From the NCBI GenBank assembly GCA_018821425.1, contig JAHJMH010000083.1, positions 1-16,897 of the forward strand: a stretch of 16,897 nucleotides of DNA, in the 5' to 3' direction. Under the pieces are notes generated by a model, which had not been told where the DNA came from, made no database searches, and saw only the letters and a program-made list of their open reading frames with translations. Both the position numbers and the translations under genes were made by a program. Positions 1-5,985 of this stretch are shown here, in pieces. Origin of the DNA: Nanobdellota archaeon. Its GTDB lineage: Archaea > Nanobdellota > Nanobdellia > Pacearchaeales > GW2011-AR1. Position 1 is the stretch's first letter. Every line of letters begins with the position of its first letter.

Positions 1-309
1 ATTTTCTATGCGGTATCCTTTGTCTTCCAAATTATAAGTTCCCTTGCCTGTAACTACCACTGTTGTGGGACCATCATAGTATACTCTTTGCGATGTTTTC
101 ATATTTGCAATTACTTTGCCCGTGCTATCACGAACAGTTAAAATATATCTGTCACCTGCTAACTGTCTGACTTCTTGAGTTAAGGTAACTGTTGTTCGTC
201 CTTTAATTTCGGTTCTTACCAACTCAATATTTCCCGAAGTGTCGCATCCAGTAGTTAACAGACTCACTCCGAGAAGACCTATCCCTAGTTTTTTTGTTAA
301 TGATGACAA
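1..309 (-). CDS. Putative lipoprotein, 3' end cut by the window edge
   Basis: This reading frame is open from a TTG codon at 309 to the window edge, giving 103 codons without a stop. The N-terminus has lysines (SSLTKK) followed by a hydrophobic stretch ending in LLTTGC, which resembles a lipobox with Cys at about residue 22, so I infer a lipid-anchored surface protein. The rest is beta-rich in appearance, with many Thr, Val and Tyr residues, and has no motif I recognise. It begins 2 nt after the stop of the small membrane protein at 312-527, so the two probably form one transcript. No ATG exists near the signal sequence. TTG is the only start that keeps the whole signal; a GTG 14 codons later would lose it. 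The lipobox is not perfect, because a Thr sits at the usual Leu position. Confidence 0.6.
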   Translation of the reverse strand, partial: MSSLTKKLGIGLLGVSLLTTGCDTSGNIELVRTEIKGRTTVTLTQEVRQLAGDRYILTVRDSTGKVIANMKTSQRVYYDGPTTVVVTGKGTYNLEDKGYRIEN

Positions 310-311
310 TT

Positions 312-527
312 TTATTCTCTCAAATCGTTTATTCCGAGAACTATCAGCAGAAGCGCAACCATTGCGACCATCCAGAAAACTCCACCCTTGAGAAAAATCC
401 ATCCGGCGTGAATCAAGTTAAGGTCTTTACCGAGTATTGTCCATGTGTATGTTGACGAGGCCCAGCTGATGACTATCAAGCCTATAAGAAGAACCAATCC
501 GAGTAATAGTTCAGCCCATTTGTTCAT
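312..527 (-). CDS. Small two-helix membrane protein
   Basis: A 71-residue protein that starts at an ATG and ends in TAA. It has two hydrophobic segments, roughly residues 7-24 and 46-66, separated by a polar linker with a few aromatic residues (TYTWTILGKDLNLIHAGW). This suggests a hairpin in the cytoplasmic membrane with a short acidic tail (NDLRE). A TATA-like box at 551-560 lies about 27 nt upstream of the ATG, so it is probably the leaderless first gene of a two-gene transcript with the lipoprotein that follows 2 nt later. I do not recognise the family. The pairing with a lipoprotein hints at a cell-envelope role, which is inference only. Confidence 0.65.
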   Translation of the reverse strand: MNKWAELLLGLVLLIGLIVISWASSTYTWTILGKDLNLIHAGWIFLKGGVFWMVAMVALLLIVLGINDLRE

Positions 528-550
528 TGTAATTTTTTGAGTTGTTCTCC

Positions 551-560
551 GTTTAAAAAG
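551..560 (-). promoter_or_regulatory. TATA box for the small membrane protein and lipoprotein
   Basis: On the minus strand this reads CTTTTTAAAC. Its centre is about 27 nt before the ATG at 527, the usual archaeal TATA-to-start-site distance for a leaderless transcript. Confidence 0.5.
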
Positions 561-604
561 ATTTTTGTCTTGTGAAATATGCTTTGGAGTTGCTTAAGGA
601 AATC

Positions 605-612
605 TTTAAAAA
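605..612 (+). promoter_or_regulatory. TATA box for the SpeD-like transcript
   Basis: TTTAAAAA is centred about 26 nt before the ATG at 634. This predicts that transcription starts at or next to that ATG, which opens a 29-codon ORF rather than the SpeD-like gene itself. It is divergent from the box at 551-560. Confidence 0.5.
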
Positions 613-633
613 CGATTTTCCCTGTTTTCTTAT

Positions 634-723
634 ATGAACAGAGACCTTGTGGAGCTTACTGGTTTTGGAATGAACTTGCGATGCCAATTTACTCCCATTG
701 GTTTTAACTCTATTTGTACTTAA
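634..723 (+). CDS. Leaderless 29-codon ORF upstream of the SpeD-like gene
   Basis: ATG at 634 opens a 29-residue ORF (beginning MNRDLVELTGFGMNLRC) that ends at TAA 721-723. It is the first start codon after a well-placed TATA box, so a leaderless mRNA would translate it first. It lies in a different frame from the SpeD-like gene, whose first ATG (735) follows its stop by 11 nt and whose TTG alternative (714) overlaps its end. It could be a regulatory upstream ORF working by termination and reinitiation, or the remnant of an older N-terminus separated by a frameshift. The GFGMNL segment faintly resembles the G-x-x-L opening of SpeD-like proteins, which keeps the second option open. There is no family recognition. 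Confidence 0.4.
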   Translation: MNRDLVELTGFGMNLRCQFTPIGFNSICT

Positions 724-734
724 TTTTGACTAAA

Positions 735-1079
735 ATGCAAGGACAATTAACCATAATAAATTTGAATGGATGTGATAAAATCTTAGTCAGAGATAAGGTA
801 ACTTTGGCTAGATATGGGCAGGAGTTGTGTAAGATAATAAATATGAATCCTCAAGGGAATCCGATTGTTAAACGATATGGAAAAGGGAAATTGAGGGGTT
901 ATACTTTGGTTCAGCTTATTGAAACGAGTAGTATTGTTGTCCATTTGGATGAGCACGAAAATAAAGTCTTTATTGACATTTTTTCCTGCAAGAATTTTGA
1001 TCCTTCAAAAGTGAAGGATTTTTCTAAAGGTTATTTTAAGGCCAAGAAATCTGAACTGAAAACAATAATGAGAAAATGA
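735..1079 (+). CDS. SpeD-like protein (S-adenosylmethionine decarboxylase family)
   Basis: A 114-residue protein from ATG 735; a TTG at 714 would add 7 residues. The SpeD family makes a pyruvoyl-dependent amino-acid or AdoMet decarboxylase by self-cleavage at a Glu-Ser bond. The family resemblance is clearest in residues 57-88: YTLVQLIETSSIVVH followed by DIFSCK, matching the bacterial pattern ESHLTIH then D-V/I-F-T-C. Conserved equivalents are His70 and Cys85. The cleavage site is altered. Counting back from His70, the pyruvoyl-forming serine would be Ser65, preceded by Thr64 rather than Glu, with the Glu one place earlier. It may therefore be a decarboxylase with another substrate, since some SpeD homologues are reported to act on arginine or ornithine, or it may be inactive. 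Its stop overlaps the ATG of a mini-ORF (ATGA). Confidence 0.7.
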   Translation: MQGQLTIINLNGCDKILVRDKVTLARYGQELCKIINMNPQGNPIVKRYGKGKLRGYTLVQLIETSSIVVHLDEHENKVFIDIFSCKNFDPSKVKDFSKGYFKAKKSELKTIMRK

Positions 1080-1174
1080 AAAAATTTAATCCAATAAATA
1101 TTTGGAAGGAAATGAAGGTCTTCGAATTAGTTGCAAGTACATTTGTGCAGAACAGGAGACCAAATGCTCACTAA
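1076..1174 (+). CDS. Possible 32-residue mini-protein between SpeD-like and DHH genes
   Basis: ATG at 1076 overlaps the TGA of the SpeD-like gene in an ATGA junction, and the frame stays open for 32 codons (starting MKKFNPINIWKEMKVFEL) to TAA 1172-1174. It then overlaps the start of the DHH gene at 1164 by 11 nt. The coupling at both ends is what a translated operon gene would show. The peptide is short, unrecognised and without clear features beyond being basic, so chance is also plausible. Confidence 0.25.
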   Translation: MKKFNPINIWKEMKVFELVASTFVQNRRPNAH

Positions 1175-2228
1175 ATCCCAAGTTAAAGAAATTAGAGAAC
1201 ACCTAAACGCTGCTCAAAATCCTATTTTCTTTTTTGATAATGACCCCGATGGCCTTTGTTCTTTCTTTTTGCTTCAGCGATTTTTAGGTAGGGGGAAGGG
1301 CGTTCCGATAAAATCTTATCCCGATTTAATTGATGAATATTTTAGAAAAGTGAGTGAACTCAATTCGGATTATATTTTTATTTTAGATAAGCCAATTGTT
1401 TCGGAAAAGTTTTTTCAGGAAGCTCGGAAAAGAAATATTCCTGTAGTGTGGATCGACCATCATCTTGTTGAGAAAGAACTTGTTCCTGACTTTGTTCATT
1501 ATTATAATCCTGTTTTTAACAAGAACAAGAGTGATGAACCGGTAACAGCTCTTTCATATCAGATTTCGGGAAAGAAAGACGACCTTTGGATTTCTGTTGT
1601 TGGAGGTATTTCTGATAAGTTTGTTTCTGAAAATTATGACGAATTCATGGAAAAATATCCGGACCTTGTTGTAAAAAGTAAGGAACCGCTTGACATTTAC
1701 TACAGATCTCAGATTGGAAAAGTTGCGAGGATACTTAGTTTTAGTTTGAAGGATCGGACTACGAATGTCGTGAATATGATGAGGTTCATGTTGAATGCAA
1801 AAAGCCCTTACGAAGTTCTTGAAGAGAGCAACAAGAATCATACTATGCATGACAGGTATAATAAAGTTGAATTAAAATACCGGAGACTTCTTCAAAAAGC
1901 GACTCTCGTTGAAAAAGAAAAAGAAAAAATTCTTTTCTTTCAATACGGCGGAGATCTTAGTATAAGTTCTGACTTGTCAAATGAGTTGGCTTACTTCTTC
2001 CCGGAAAAATTGATTGTTGTTCTTTATATAAATGGGCTTAAAGCAAATATCTCGATGCGCGGAAAGAAAGCGAGAGATATTTTTTTGGAAGCGATAAAAG
2101 ATATTGAAGGTGCTCGTGGCGGTGGACACAAAGAGGCGGTTGGTGGCCAAATCAGCGTGGAGGATATTGAGAAGTTTAGGGAAAATTTGGGAAGGGTGTT
2201 TGATTCTGCAGTGTATAGAAAAGTATAA
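1164..2228 (+). CDS. DHH/DHHA1-family phosphoesterase (RecJ-like)
   Basis: A 354-residue protein whose start at ATG 1164 is chosen because AGGAG (1154-1158) lies 5 nt upstream. The DHH domain shows motif I FDNDPDG (residues 24-30), Asp75 in FILDKP, the DHH motif in WIDHH (96-100), and Asp151 in VVGGISD. These supply the usual two-metal ligands. The C-terminal DHHA1 nucleic-acid-binding domain carries GGGHKEAVGG (319-328). The family includes archaeal RecJ-like single-strand exonucleases, nanoRNases and cyclic-dinucleotide phosphodiesterases. The short length and DHH-DHHA1 layout fit an archaeal RecJ-like or nanoRNase-type enzyme acting in the cytosol, and the exact substrate cannot be read from sequence. 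It is probably co-transcribed with the SpeD-like gene. Its stop codon overlaps the TATA box of the following VapBC pair. Confidence 0.85.
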   Translation: MLTKSQVKEIREHLNAAQNPIFFFDNDPDGLCSFFLLQRFLGRGKGVPIKSYPDLIDEYFRKVSELNSDYIFILDKPIVSEKFFQEARKRNIPVVWIDHHLVEKELVPDFVHYYNPVFNKNKSDEPVTALSYQISGKKDDLWISVVGGISDKFVSENYDEFMEKYPDLVVKSKEPLDIYYRSQIGKVARILSFSLKDRTTNVVNMMRFMLNAKSPYEVLEESNKNHTMHDRYNKVELKYRRLLQKATLVEKEKEKILFFQYGGDLSISSDLSNELAYFFPEKLIVVLYINGLKANISMRGKKARDIFLEAIKDIEGARGGGHKEAVGGQISVEDIEKFRENLGRVFDSAVYRKV

Positions 2229-2231
2229 AAA
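2224..2231 (+). promoter_or_regulatory. TATA box for vapBC
   Basis: TATAAAAA is centred about 26 nt before ATG 2253 and overlaps the TAA of the DHH gene. It supports a leaderless antitoxin mRNA and decides the antitoxin start against the upstream GTG at 2235. Confidence 0.6.
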
Positions 2232-2252
2232 CCTGTGAAAACACAGAAACTT

Positions 2253-2477
2253 ATGGTAAATATTACATTGGCAATTCCAGATGAATTGCATAAGAAACTG
2301 AAAGTTCATAGCGAGATTCGTTGGAGCGAGGTTATTCGGAGAATTCTTGAGAAGCGACTTGAAGATTTGGAGATGATGGATAAAATAGTTTCAAGAAGCA
2401 AATTCTCTGAATCTGATATTGAAGAGATTGGGGAAAAAATTAAGGCGGGGATTGCGAAAAGACACGGGATAAAATGA
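2253..2477 (+). CDS. vapB: VapB-type antitoxin, ribbon-helix-helix
   Basis: A 74-residue protein beginning MVNITLAIPDELHKKL. The N-terminus has the short beta strand (NITLAIP) followed by helices of a ribbon-helix-helix DNA-binding fold, including WSEVIRRILEKRL, typical of archaeal VapB antitoxins. The C-terminal half is charged and helical and should wrap around the toxin. It would neutralise the PIN toxin encoded next and repress their shared promoter. ATG 2253 is preferred over GTG 2235 because the family begins close to the first beta strand and the TATA box points to 2253. It overlaps the toxin gene by 4 nt (ATGA), the usual TA arrangement. Confidence 0.85.
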   Translation: MVNITLAIPDELHKKLKVHSEIRWSEVIRRILEKRLEDLEMMDKIVSRSKFSESDIEEIGEKIKAGIAKRHGIK

Positions 2478-2887
2478 AGTTTGTTTTGGATACAAATATA
2501 ATTCTTTCTGCTTTGATAAAAGACGGCTTGGCGAGGAAAATAATAACCGGACTGAATTTTGAGTTTTTCGTTCCGTCTTTTTCTTTAAGTGAAGTGACCA
2601 AATACAAGAATTACGTGTGTGATAAATCTGGGATAAGCGAAAAACAATTTACTTCTTTGCTTAATAAAATTTTTGAATATGTTGAAATCGTTCCGCAAGA
2701 TTATTATGCTGTTCGTTTGTCTTCGGCGCGAAAGTTAATTTCTGACAAAAAAGATGCGCCTTTTCTGGCTTGTGCCTTTGCCTTGGATTCCGGAATTTTG
2801 TCGAATGATACGCATTTCAAAGAGCAAAAGAAAGTTAAAGTTTTCACTATGCAGGAATTTATTAAAAAATTTCTTAAGAGAAATTAA
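2474..2887 (+). CDS. vapC: VapC-type toxin, PIN-domain ribonuclease
   Basis: A 137-residue PIN domain protein. The acidic residues expected to bind Mg2+ are in place: Asp6 in VLDTNI, Glu40 in FSLSEV, Asp94 in DKKDAPFLACA and Asp112 in SNDTHF. VapC toxins cleave RNA, often tRNA or rRNA, when freed from VapB; the target here is unknown. It is translationally coupled to vapB by an ATGA overlap and ends 7 nt before the convergent kinase gene. All catalytic residues are present and length is normal, so there is no sign of decay. The alternative is an rRNA-processing PIN protein, but the paired RHH gene favours a toxin. Confidence 0.85.
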   Translation: MKFVLDTNIILSALIKDGLARKIITGLNFEFFVPSFSLSEVTKYKNYVCDKSGISEKQFTSLLNKIFEYVEIVPQDYYAVRLSSARKLISDKKDAPFLACAFALDSGILSNDTHFKEQKKVKVFTMQEFIKKFLKRN

Positions 2888-2894
2888 AGGTAGT

Positions 2895-3608
2895 TCATTT
2901 CACAAATTCGGTTCTTTTATTTTTATCAGAAATTATTTCCAGGAGTCCATCAGAGTATTTTCCAATGAATACTTTTTTATTATTATCTATTAAGAATTTG
3001 GCACAATCTAGTTTAGATTTGAGTCCGCCAGAACCGCCAGTTTCAATTTTTATGGCATCATAATCTTCAGGCCTGTACAAATTTGTTTTGGTTAATTTCT
3101 TCCCGTTCTTTATTAATTGCCCTTTTTTTGTTAAAATGATCAACGTATCAAAATCTAATGCAAGCATTAATTCTTTAGCAAGATTGTCGTTATCTCCAAA
3201 ACTTAATTCTTTTACTGAAATCACATCATTTTCGTTGACAATTGCGACAGCATGATTTTTTACTTGATTATATGTACTTTTGATATTTTCAAGACTTTCT
3301 TTTTCTCTTAGTTCCCTCGATGTCAAAAGAAACTGAGCTATGCCGAGATTGAATTTTTTGAAATGTTTATTATATTTTTCAAGGAGCAATATTTGTCCTA
3401 TCGATGCTTGTGCTTGTTTTGTTCTAATTTCCTCATTTCCTTTAATCATGCTTTTGCCGCAACCAACTGCACCCGAGGATACAATTATTATCTCTTTTCC
3501 ATTGCTTCTAAGTTTTGAAACATCCCTGGCTAATTTGGGAATAAATCCTTTTCTTATTCTATTCCTATCAGAATCAAAAATTACACTTGTACCAATTTTT
3601 ATAATTAT
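2895..3608 (-). CDS. proB: Glutamate 5-kinase-like amino-acid kinase with a non-standard start
   Basis: The frame encodes about 237 residues of an intact amino-acid kinase. Signatures in order are IIIKIGTS at the very N-terminus (ATP-binding lysine), IIVSSGAVG (about 42-50), KQAQASIGQ, NENDVIS, FGDNDNLA, and KIETGGSGGLKSK near the C-terminus. These match ProB, which phosphorylates glutamate at the gamma-carboxyl in proline synthesis. No PUA domain follows, as in short ProB forms. The oddity is the start. There is no ATG, GTG or TTG in frame between the upstream stop and the first strand, and the first in-frame ATG (3449) would delete the nucleotide-binding half. A TATA-like box at 3631-3639 places the transcript start at about 3609, beside an ATA codon (3606-3608) that begins the kinase fold. 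I annotate that as the likely start, with ATT (3605) as the alternative. No proA is seen nearby. Confidence 0.75.
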   Translation of the reverse strand: MIIKIGTSVIFDSDRNRIRKGFIPKLARDVSKLRSNGKEIIIVSSGAVGCGKSMIKGNEEIRTKQAQASIGQILLLEKYNKHFKKFNLGIAQFLLTSRELREKESLENIKSTYNQVKNHAVAIVNENDVISVKELSFGDNDNLAKELMLALDFDTLIILTKKGQLIKNGKKLTKTNLYRPEDYDAIKIETGGSGGLKSKLDCAKFLIDNNKKVFIGKYSDGLLEIISDKNKRTEFVK

Positions 3609-3630
3609 CTTGTTGGATTGGTCTGTGTAA

Positions 3631-3639
3631 TTTTTAAAG
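3631..3639 (-). promoter_or_regulatory. TATA box for the glutamate 5-kinase-like gene
   Basis: On the minus strand this reads CTTTAAAAA, centred about 26 nt upstream of position 3609. It predicts a leaderless mRNA beginning at the ATA/ATT codons where the kinase domain starts. Confidence 0.45.
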
Positions 3640-3773
3640 TAAGAACTATGGAAATTATTATTGTGGATAAGGAATACAATCAGACTTTTTTAAATCAGCA
3701 ATTTTGCTCCCCATAATTTATCTATGGAACTTCATTTTTTAAATATTTCTATAAAAACTTCATCACAGAAAAG

Positions 3774-3782
3774 TATAAAAAG
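3774..3782 (+). promoter_or_regulatory. TATA box for the small ORF at 3803
   Basis: TATAAAAAG, one of the best matches in the window, is centred about 26 nt before ATG 3803. It argues that something is transcribed from this otherwise unassigned stretch. Confidence 0.6.
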
Positions 3783-3802
3783 AGACGCGTCTTATTTTGT
3801 TT

Positions 3803-3907
3803 ATGAATACTAAGTTGAGAGTTGGGTGGAAGAATTCCCATAAGGGATTTTGTGTCCTGACTGGCTTGGTGTTTAATAAAAAGCCTATTAAATATACAGT
3901 CGCTTAA
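3803..3907 (+). CDS. Leaderless 34-residue small protein, unrecognised
   Basis: ATG 3803 opens a 34-codon frame (MNTKLRVGWKNSHKGFCV...) ending at TAA 3905-3907. It is basic, contains one Cys, and has no motif I know. The main support is the strong TATA box at exactly the leaderless distance. It could equally be the first part of a transcript whose main product is the 49-residue ORF at 4003, or the 5' part of a non-coding RNA. Confidence 0.4.
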   Translation: MNTKLRVGWKNSHKGFCVLTGLVFNKKPIKYTVA

Positions 3908-4002
3908 TTCGTTCAGATTTTTGACCTGGATTGAATTGAGTGTACTTGTTCTTAGTTCTGTTTAGGTTTAGAGTTTCTGAAAATTAAGTATTAAAAAAGA
4001 AA

Positions 4003-4152
4003 ATGAAAAGTGTAAATACAACGAGTGTGATTGAAGAAGATGAAAAGTTGGTTTTGGATAGAGAACTTAGCCAGTTAATGGAATTCACGCTTAGAATGGA
4101 AAATGAGCTTGGATTGGTTTTGATGGAAACTAATGGCAGAAAGATTGAGTAG
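4003..4152 (+). CDS. Small acidic helical protein, 49 residues, unrecognised
   Basis: ATG 4003 opens a 49-codon frame ending in TAG 4150-4152. The protein begins MKSVNTTSVIEEDEKLVLDR, is acidic, and should be largely helical with a heptad-like spacing of Leu and Met (LSQLMEFTLRMENELGLVLM). That would suit a small dimerising or partner protein. No separate TATA box is placed for it and no Shine-Dalgarno is seen, so it may be read from the transcript starting near 3803, 95 nt after the first ORF stops. A short hairpin at 4226-4242 followed by a T-run could end this transcript. Confidence 0.4.
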   Translation: MKSVNTTSVIEEDEKLVLDRELSQLMEFTLRMENELGLVLMETNGRKIE

Positions 4153-4225
4153 TTTTGGATAAATTTGCGGGAGAGAAGAAAGTTCCCTGCCCACCCAACC
4201 CTGAAATCCGTCGGCGAATTTGCAA

Positions 4226-4242
4226 AAATCGTTTCACGATTT
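4226..4242 (+). terminator. Hairpin followed by T-rich tract
   Basis: AAATCGT (4226-4232) and ACGATTT (4236-4242) form a perfect 7-bp stem with a TTC loop, followed within about 10 nt by a CTTTTT run. It lies between the plus-strand ORF at 4003 and the convergent minus-strand ORF at 4284, where a terminator is expected. Archaeal termination depends mainly on T-runs, so the hairpin may be incidental. Confidence 0.35.
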
Positions 4243-4283
4243 CTGATTTAACTTTTTGTTATATTGGAGTAAAACCGAGACGG

Positions 4284-4517
4284 TTAAACTGCGGAAGATT
4301 GGCGTTCATATTCTTTATCTCCAAAAGTTATAAGTTGCTTAGAGGGGACGGGATCAGAATATGGGGGGAGGCGTCGCATTAGAAATTCTTGGGACGGATT
4401 TAACATTCTTTCTTCTATTTCTATTAATTTTCTGTATCTTTCATGTTCCTCTTCAGTGAAATTTAAGGAATCAAGATTAGTTCTTATCCCGTTTTTTGAG
4501 ATATAATCTTCAGACAT
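4284..4517 (-). CDS. Small charged protein, 77 residues, unrecognised
   Basis: Starts at ATG 4517 and ends at TAA 4284. The N-terminal part is followed by a charged helical stretch (FTEEEHERYRKLIEIEERM, about residues 20-38) and a Pro-rich middle (RRLPPYSDPVPSK). There is no membrane segment or signal peptide. A TATA-like box at 4536-4545 sits about 25 nt upstream, in keeping with the leaderless style of its neighbours. It lies 38 nt downstream of proS on the same strand but appears to have its own promoter. I do not recognise a family, and the charged helix plus disordered tail would suit a binding or adaptor peptide, which is speculation. Confidence 0.6.
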   Translation of the reverse strand: MSEDYISKNGIRTNLDSLNFTEEEHERYRKLIEIEERMLNPSQEFLMRRLPPYSDPVPSKQLITFGDKEYERQSSAV

Positions 4518-4535
4518 AGCTCTTTGATATCTTTA

Positions 4536-4545
4536 TTATTTAAAT
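4536..4545 (-). promoter_or_regulatory. TATA box for the 77-residue ORF
   Basis: On the minus strand this reads ATTTAAATAA, centred about 25 nt upstream of ATG 4517. It lies in the short gap after proS. Confidence 0.45.
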
Positions 4546-4555
4546 ATTTTTGTAA

Positions 4556-5983
4556 CTAGTGACTCTTTCCGATGTAAACGATTTCCGTAGCTTTTTTTCC
4601 GCAAATCACGCATTTGCCTTTTGGAGTTTCTTCGAGGGGCATATTGAGTGTTTTTGCACCATCCACTTTTTCTTTTAGAGACTCTTCGCATTCGCCTTTG
4701 TTACAAAAATCAGCTTTTGCAATCTTTTGTTCTTCAATTGCCCCTTTCAATTCATTAAGGTTTTTGACAGATACTATTTTCTCTTTGAAATTCTTCTCGG
4801 ATTTTTTCAACATAGATTTTTGAATATTTTCTAATAATTTTATAACTTCTTTTTCAATATCATTTTCCTTGACTTCAATTTTTTCCCCATTATCTCTTCT
4901 TACGATAATCACTTGTTTTTTCTGAATGTCTTTAGGACCTATCTCTATTCTCATTGGAATTCCCTTAAGTTCCCACTCACTAAATTTCCATCCTGGAGAA
5001 TAGTCCCTGTCGTCTAATATTGGATCATGTTCCTTGAGTTTTTCTAAAATTTCTTTTGCTTTTTTGAGAACTGATTTTTCCTTTCCTTTGAATAATAGAG
5101 GAATTATTACTACCTTGTTATACGCGAGTTTTGGAGGTAGGACTAAGCCCTTGTCGTCCCCGTGGACCATTGTTAGCGCGCCGATTAGTCTTGTCGAAAC
5201 CCCCCATGAATTTTGCCAAGGAATATTTCTCTTTTCATTTTTATCTAAGAAACTTATACCGAATGATTTTGCGAAACCCTGGCCGAGATTGTGCGAGGTT
5301 CCCATTTGCAGCGCTTTCCCATCGGGCATGATTCCTTCAATGCTGAGAGTGTATTTTGCTCCAGAGAACTTTTCCTTTTCTGTTTTTTTACCTGCTAAAA
5401 CTGGCATGGCCAAAATATCTCTACAAAGTTTTTCATATTCTTTCAGGTAGATTTTTGTTTCTTCTTCACATTCTTTTTCAGTTTCATAAACACAGTGTCC
5501 TTCTTGCCAAAGAAATTCTCGAGTTCTCAAAAAAAGTCGAGTTGCCTTTGTTTCCCAACGAACCACGTTACACCATTGATTTATTCTCAAGGGCAAATCG
5601 CGCCAAGAGCGAATCCATTTCGAGTAAGAATCGTACATTATCGTTTCGGAAGTTGGTCTTATTGCGAGTCTTTCGTCTTCCCTGTTTGAAACCCATGCTA
5701 CTTCTGGTTGGAAACCTTTTGCATGTTCAGCTTCTTTTTTAAAAAATGATTCTGGAATTAACAGGGGGAAATAGGCGTTTCGAACTCCCAATGCCTTTAT
5801 CCTTTTATTGAAATATTCTGTTATAATTTCCCATATGGAGTATGCGTTTGGTCTTATAACCATGAATCCTTTTACGTCGCTGTAATCTGCGAGTTCAGCT
5901 TTTTGAACAACCTGATTGTACCATTCGGAAAAGTTTTCAGATTTTTTTACAGTAAGCCCTTTGTTGTCTTTTTGTTTTGACAT
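4556..5983 (-). CDS. proS: Prolyl-tRNA synthetase, archaeal/eukaryotic type
   Basis: This 475-residue class II synthetase charges tRNA-Pro with proline in the cytosol. Visible landmarks are RPTSET (residues 109-114, substrate binding), the class II motif 2 region NVVRWETKATRLFLRTREF (139-157), motif 3 GALTMVHGDDKGLVLPP (268-284), and a C-terminal zinc-type module with Cys427, Cys432, Cys458 and Cys461. The length is normal for the archaeal form, which lacks the bacterial editing insertion. The C-terminus is KSH where I expect the family's terminal Tyr, a small deviation. The ATG follows the HEPN gene stop by 2 nt and no TATA box is visible in between, so proS is probably expressed from the promoter of the MNT-HEPN pair. 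Confidence 0.95.
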   Translation of the reverse strand: MSKQKDNKGLTVKKSENFSEWYNQVVQKAELADYSDVKGFMVIRPNAYSIWEIITEYFNKRIKALGVRNAYFPLLIPESFFKKEAEHAKGFQPEVAWVSNREDERLAIRPTSETIMYDSYSKWIRSWRDLPLRINQWCNVVRWETKATRLFLRTREFLWQEGHCVYETEKECEEETKIYLKEYEKLCRDILAMPVLAGKKTEKEKFSGAKYTLSIEGIMPDGKALQMGTSHNLGQGFAKSFGISFLDKNEKRNIPWQNSWGVSTRLIGALTMVHGDDKGLVLPPKLAYNKVVIIPLLFKGKEKSVLKKAKEILEKLKEHDPILDDRDYSPGWKFSEWELKGIPMRIEIGPKDIQKKQVIIVRRDNGEKIEVKENDIEKEVIKLLENIQKSMLKKSEKNFKEKIVSVKNLNELKGAIEEQKIAKADFCNKGECEESLKEKVDGAKTLNMPLEETPKGKCVICGKKATEIVYIGKSH

Positions 5984-5985
5984 GT

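Noticed and set aside
1131..1163. TTG 1131 as the DHH gene start
   Set aside because: ATG 1164 has AGGAG 5 nt upstream and starts just before the first DHH motif; the extra 11 residues look unlike the family.
2235..2252. GTG 2235 as the VapB start
   Set aside because: The TATA box at 2224-2231 would place this codon inside the region before the transcript start; ATG 2253 fits both spacing and family.
4155..4382. Plus-strand 75-codon frame starting at TTG
   Set aside because: It overlaps the better supported minus-strand gene at 4284-4517 and runs through the hairpin and T-tract; no TATA box or ribosome-binding site precedes it.
4614..5742. Several plus-strand open frames opposite proS
   Set aside because: They are antisense shadows of a clearly conserved synthetase, have no promoter and show no domain pattern.
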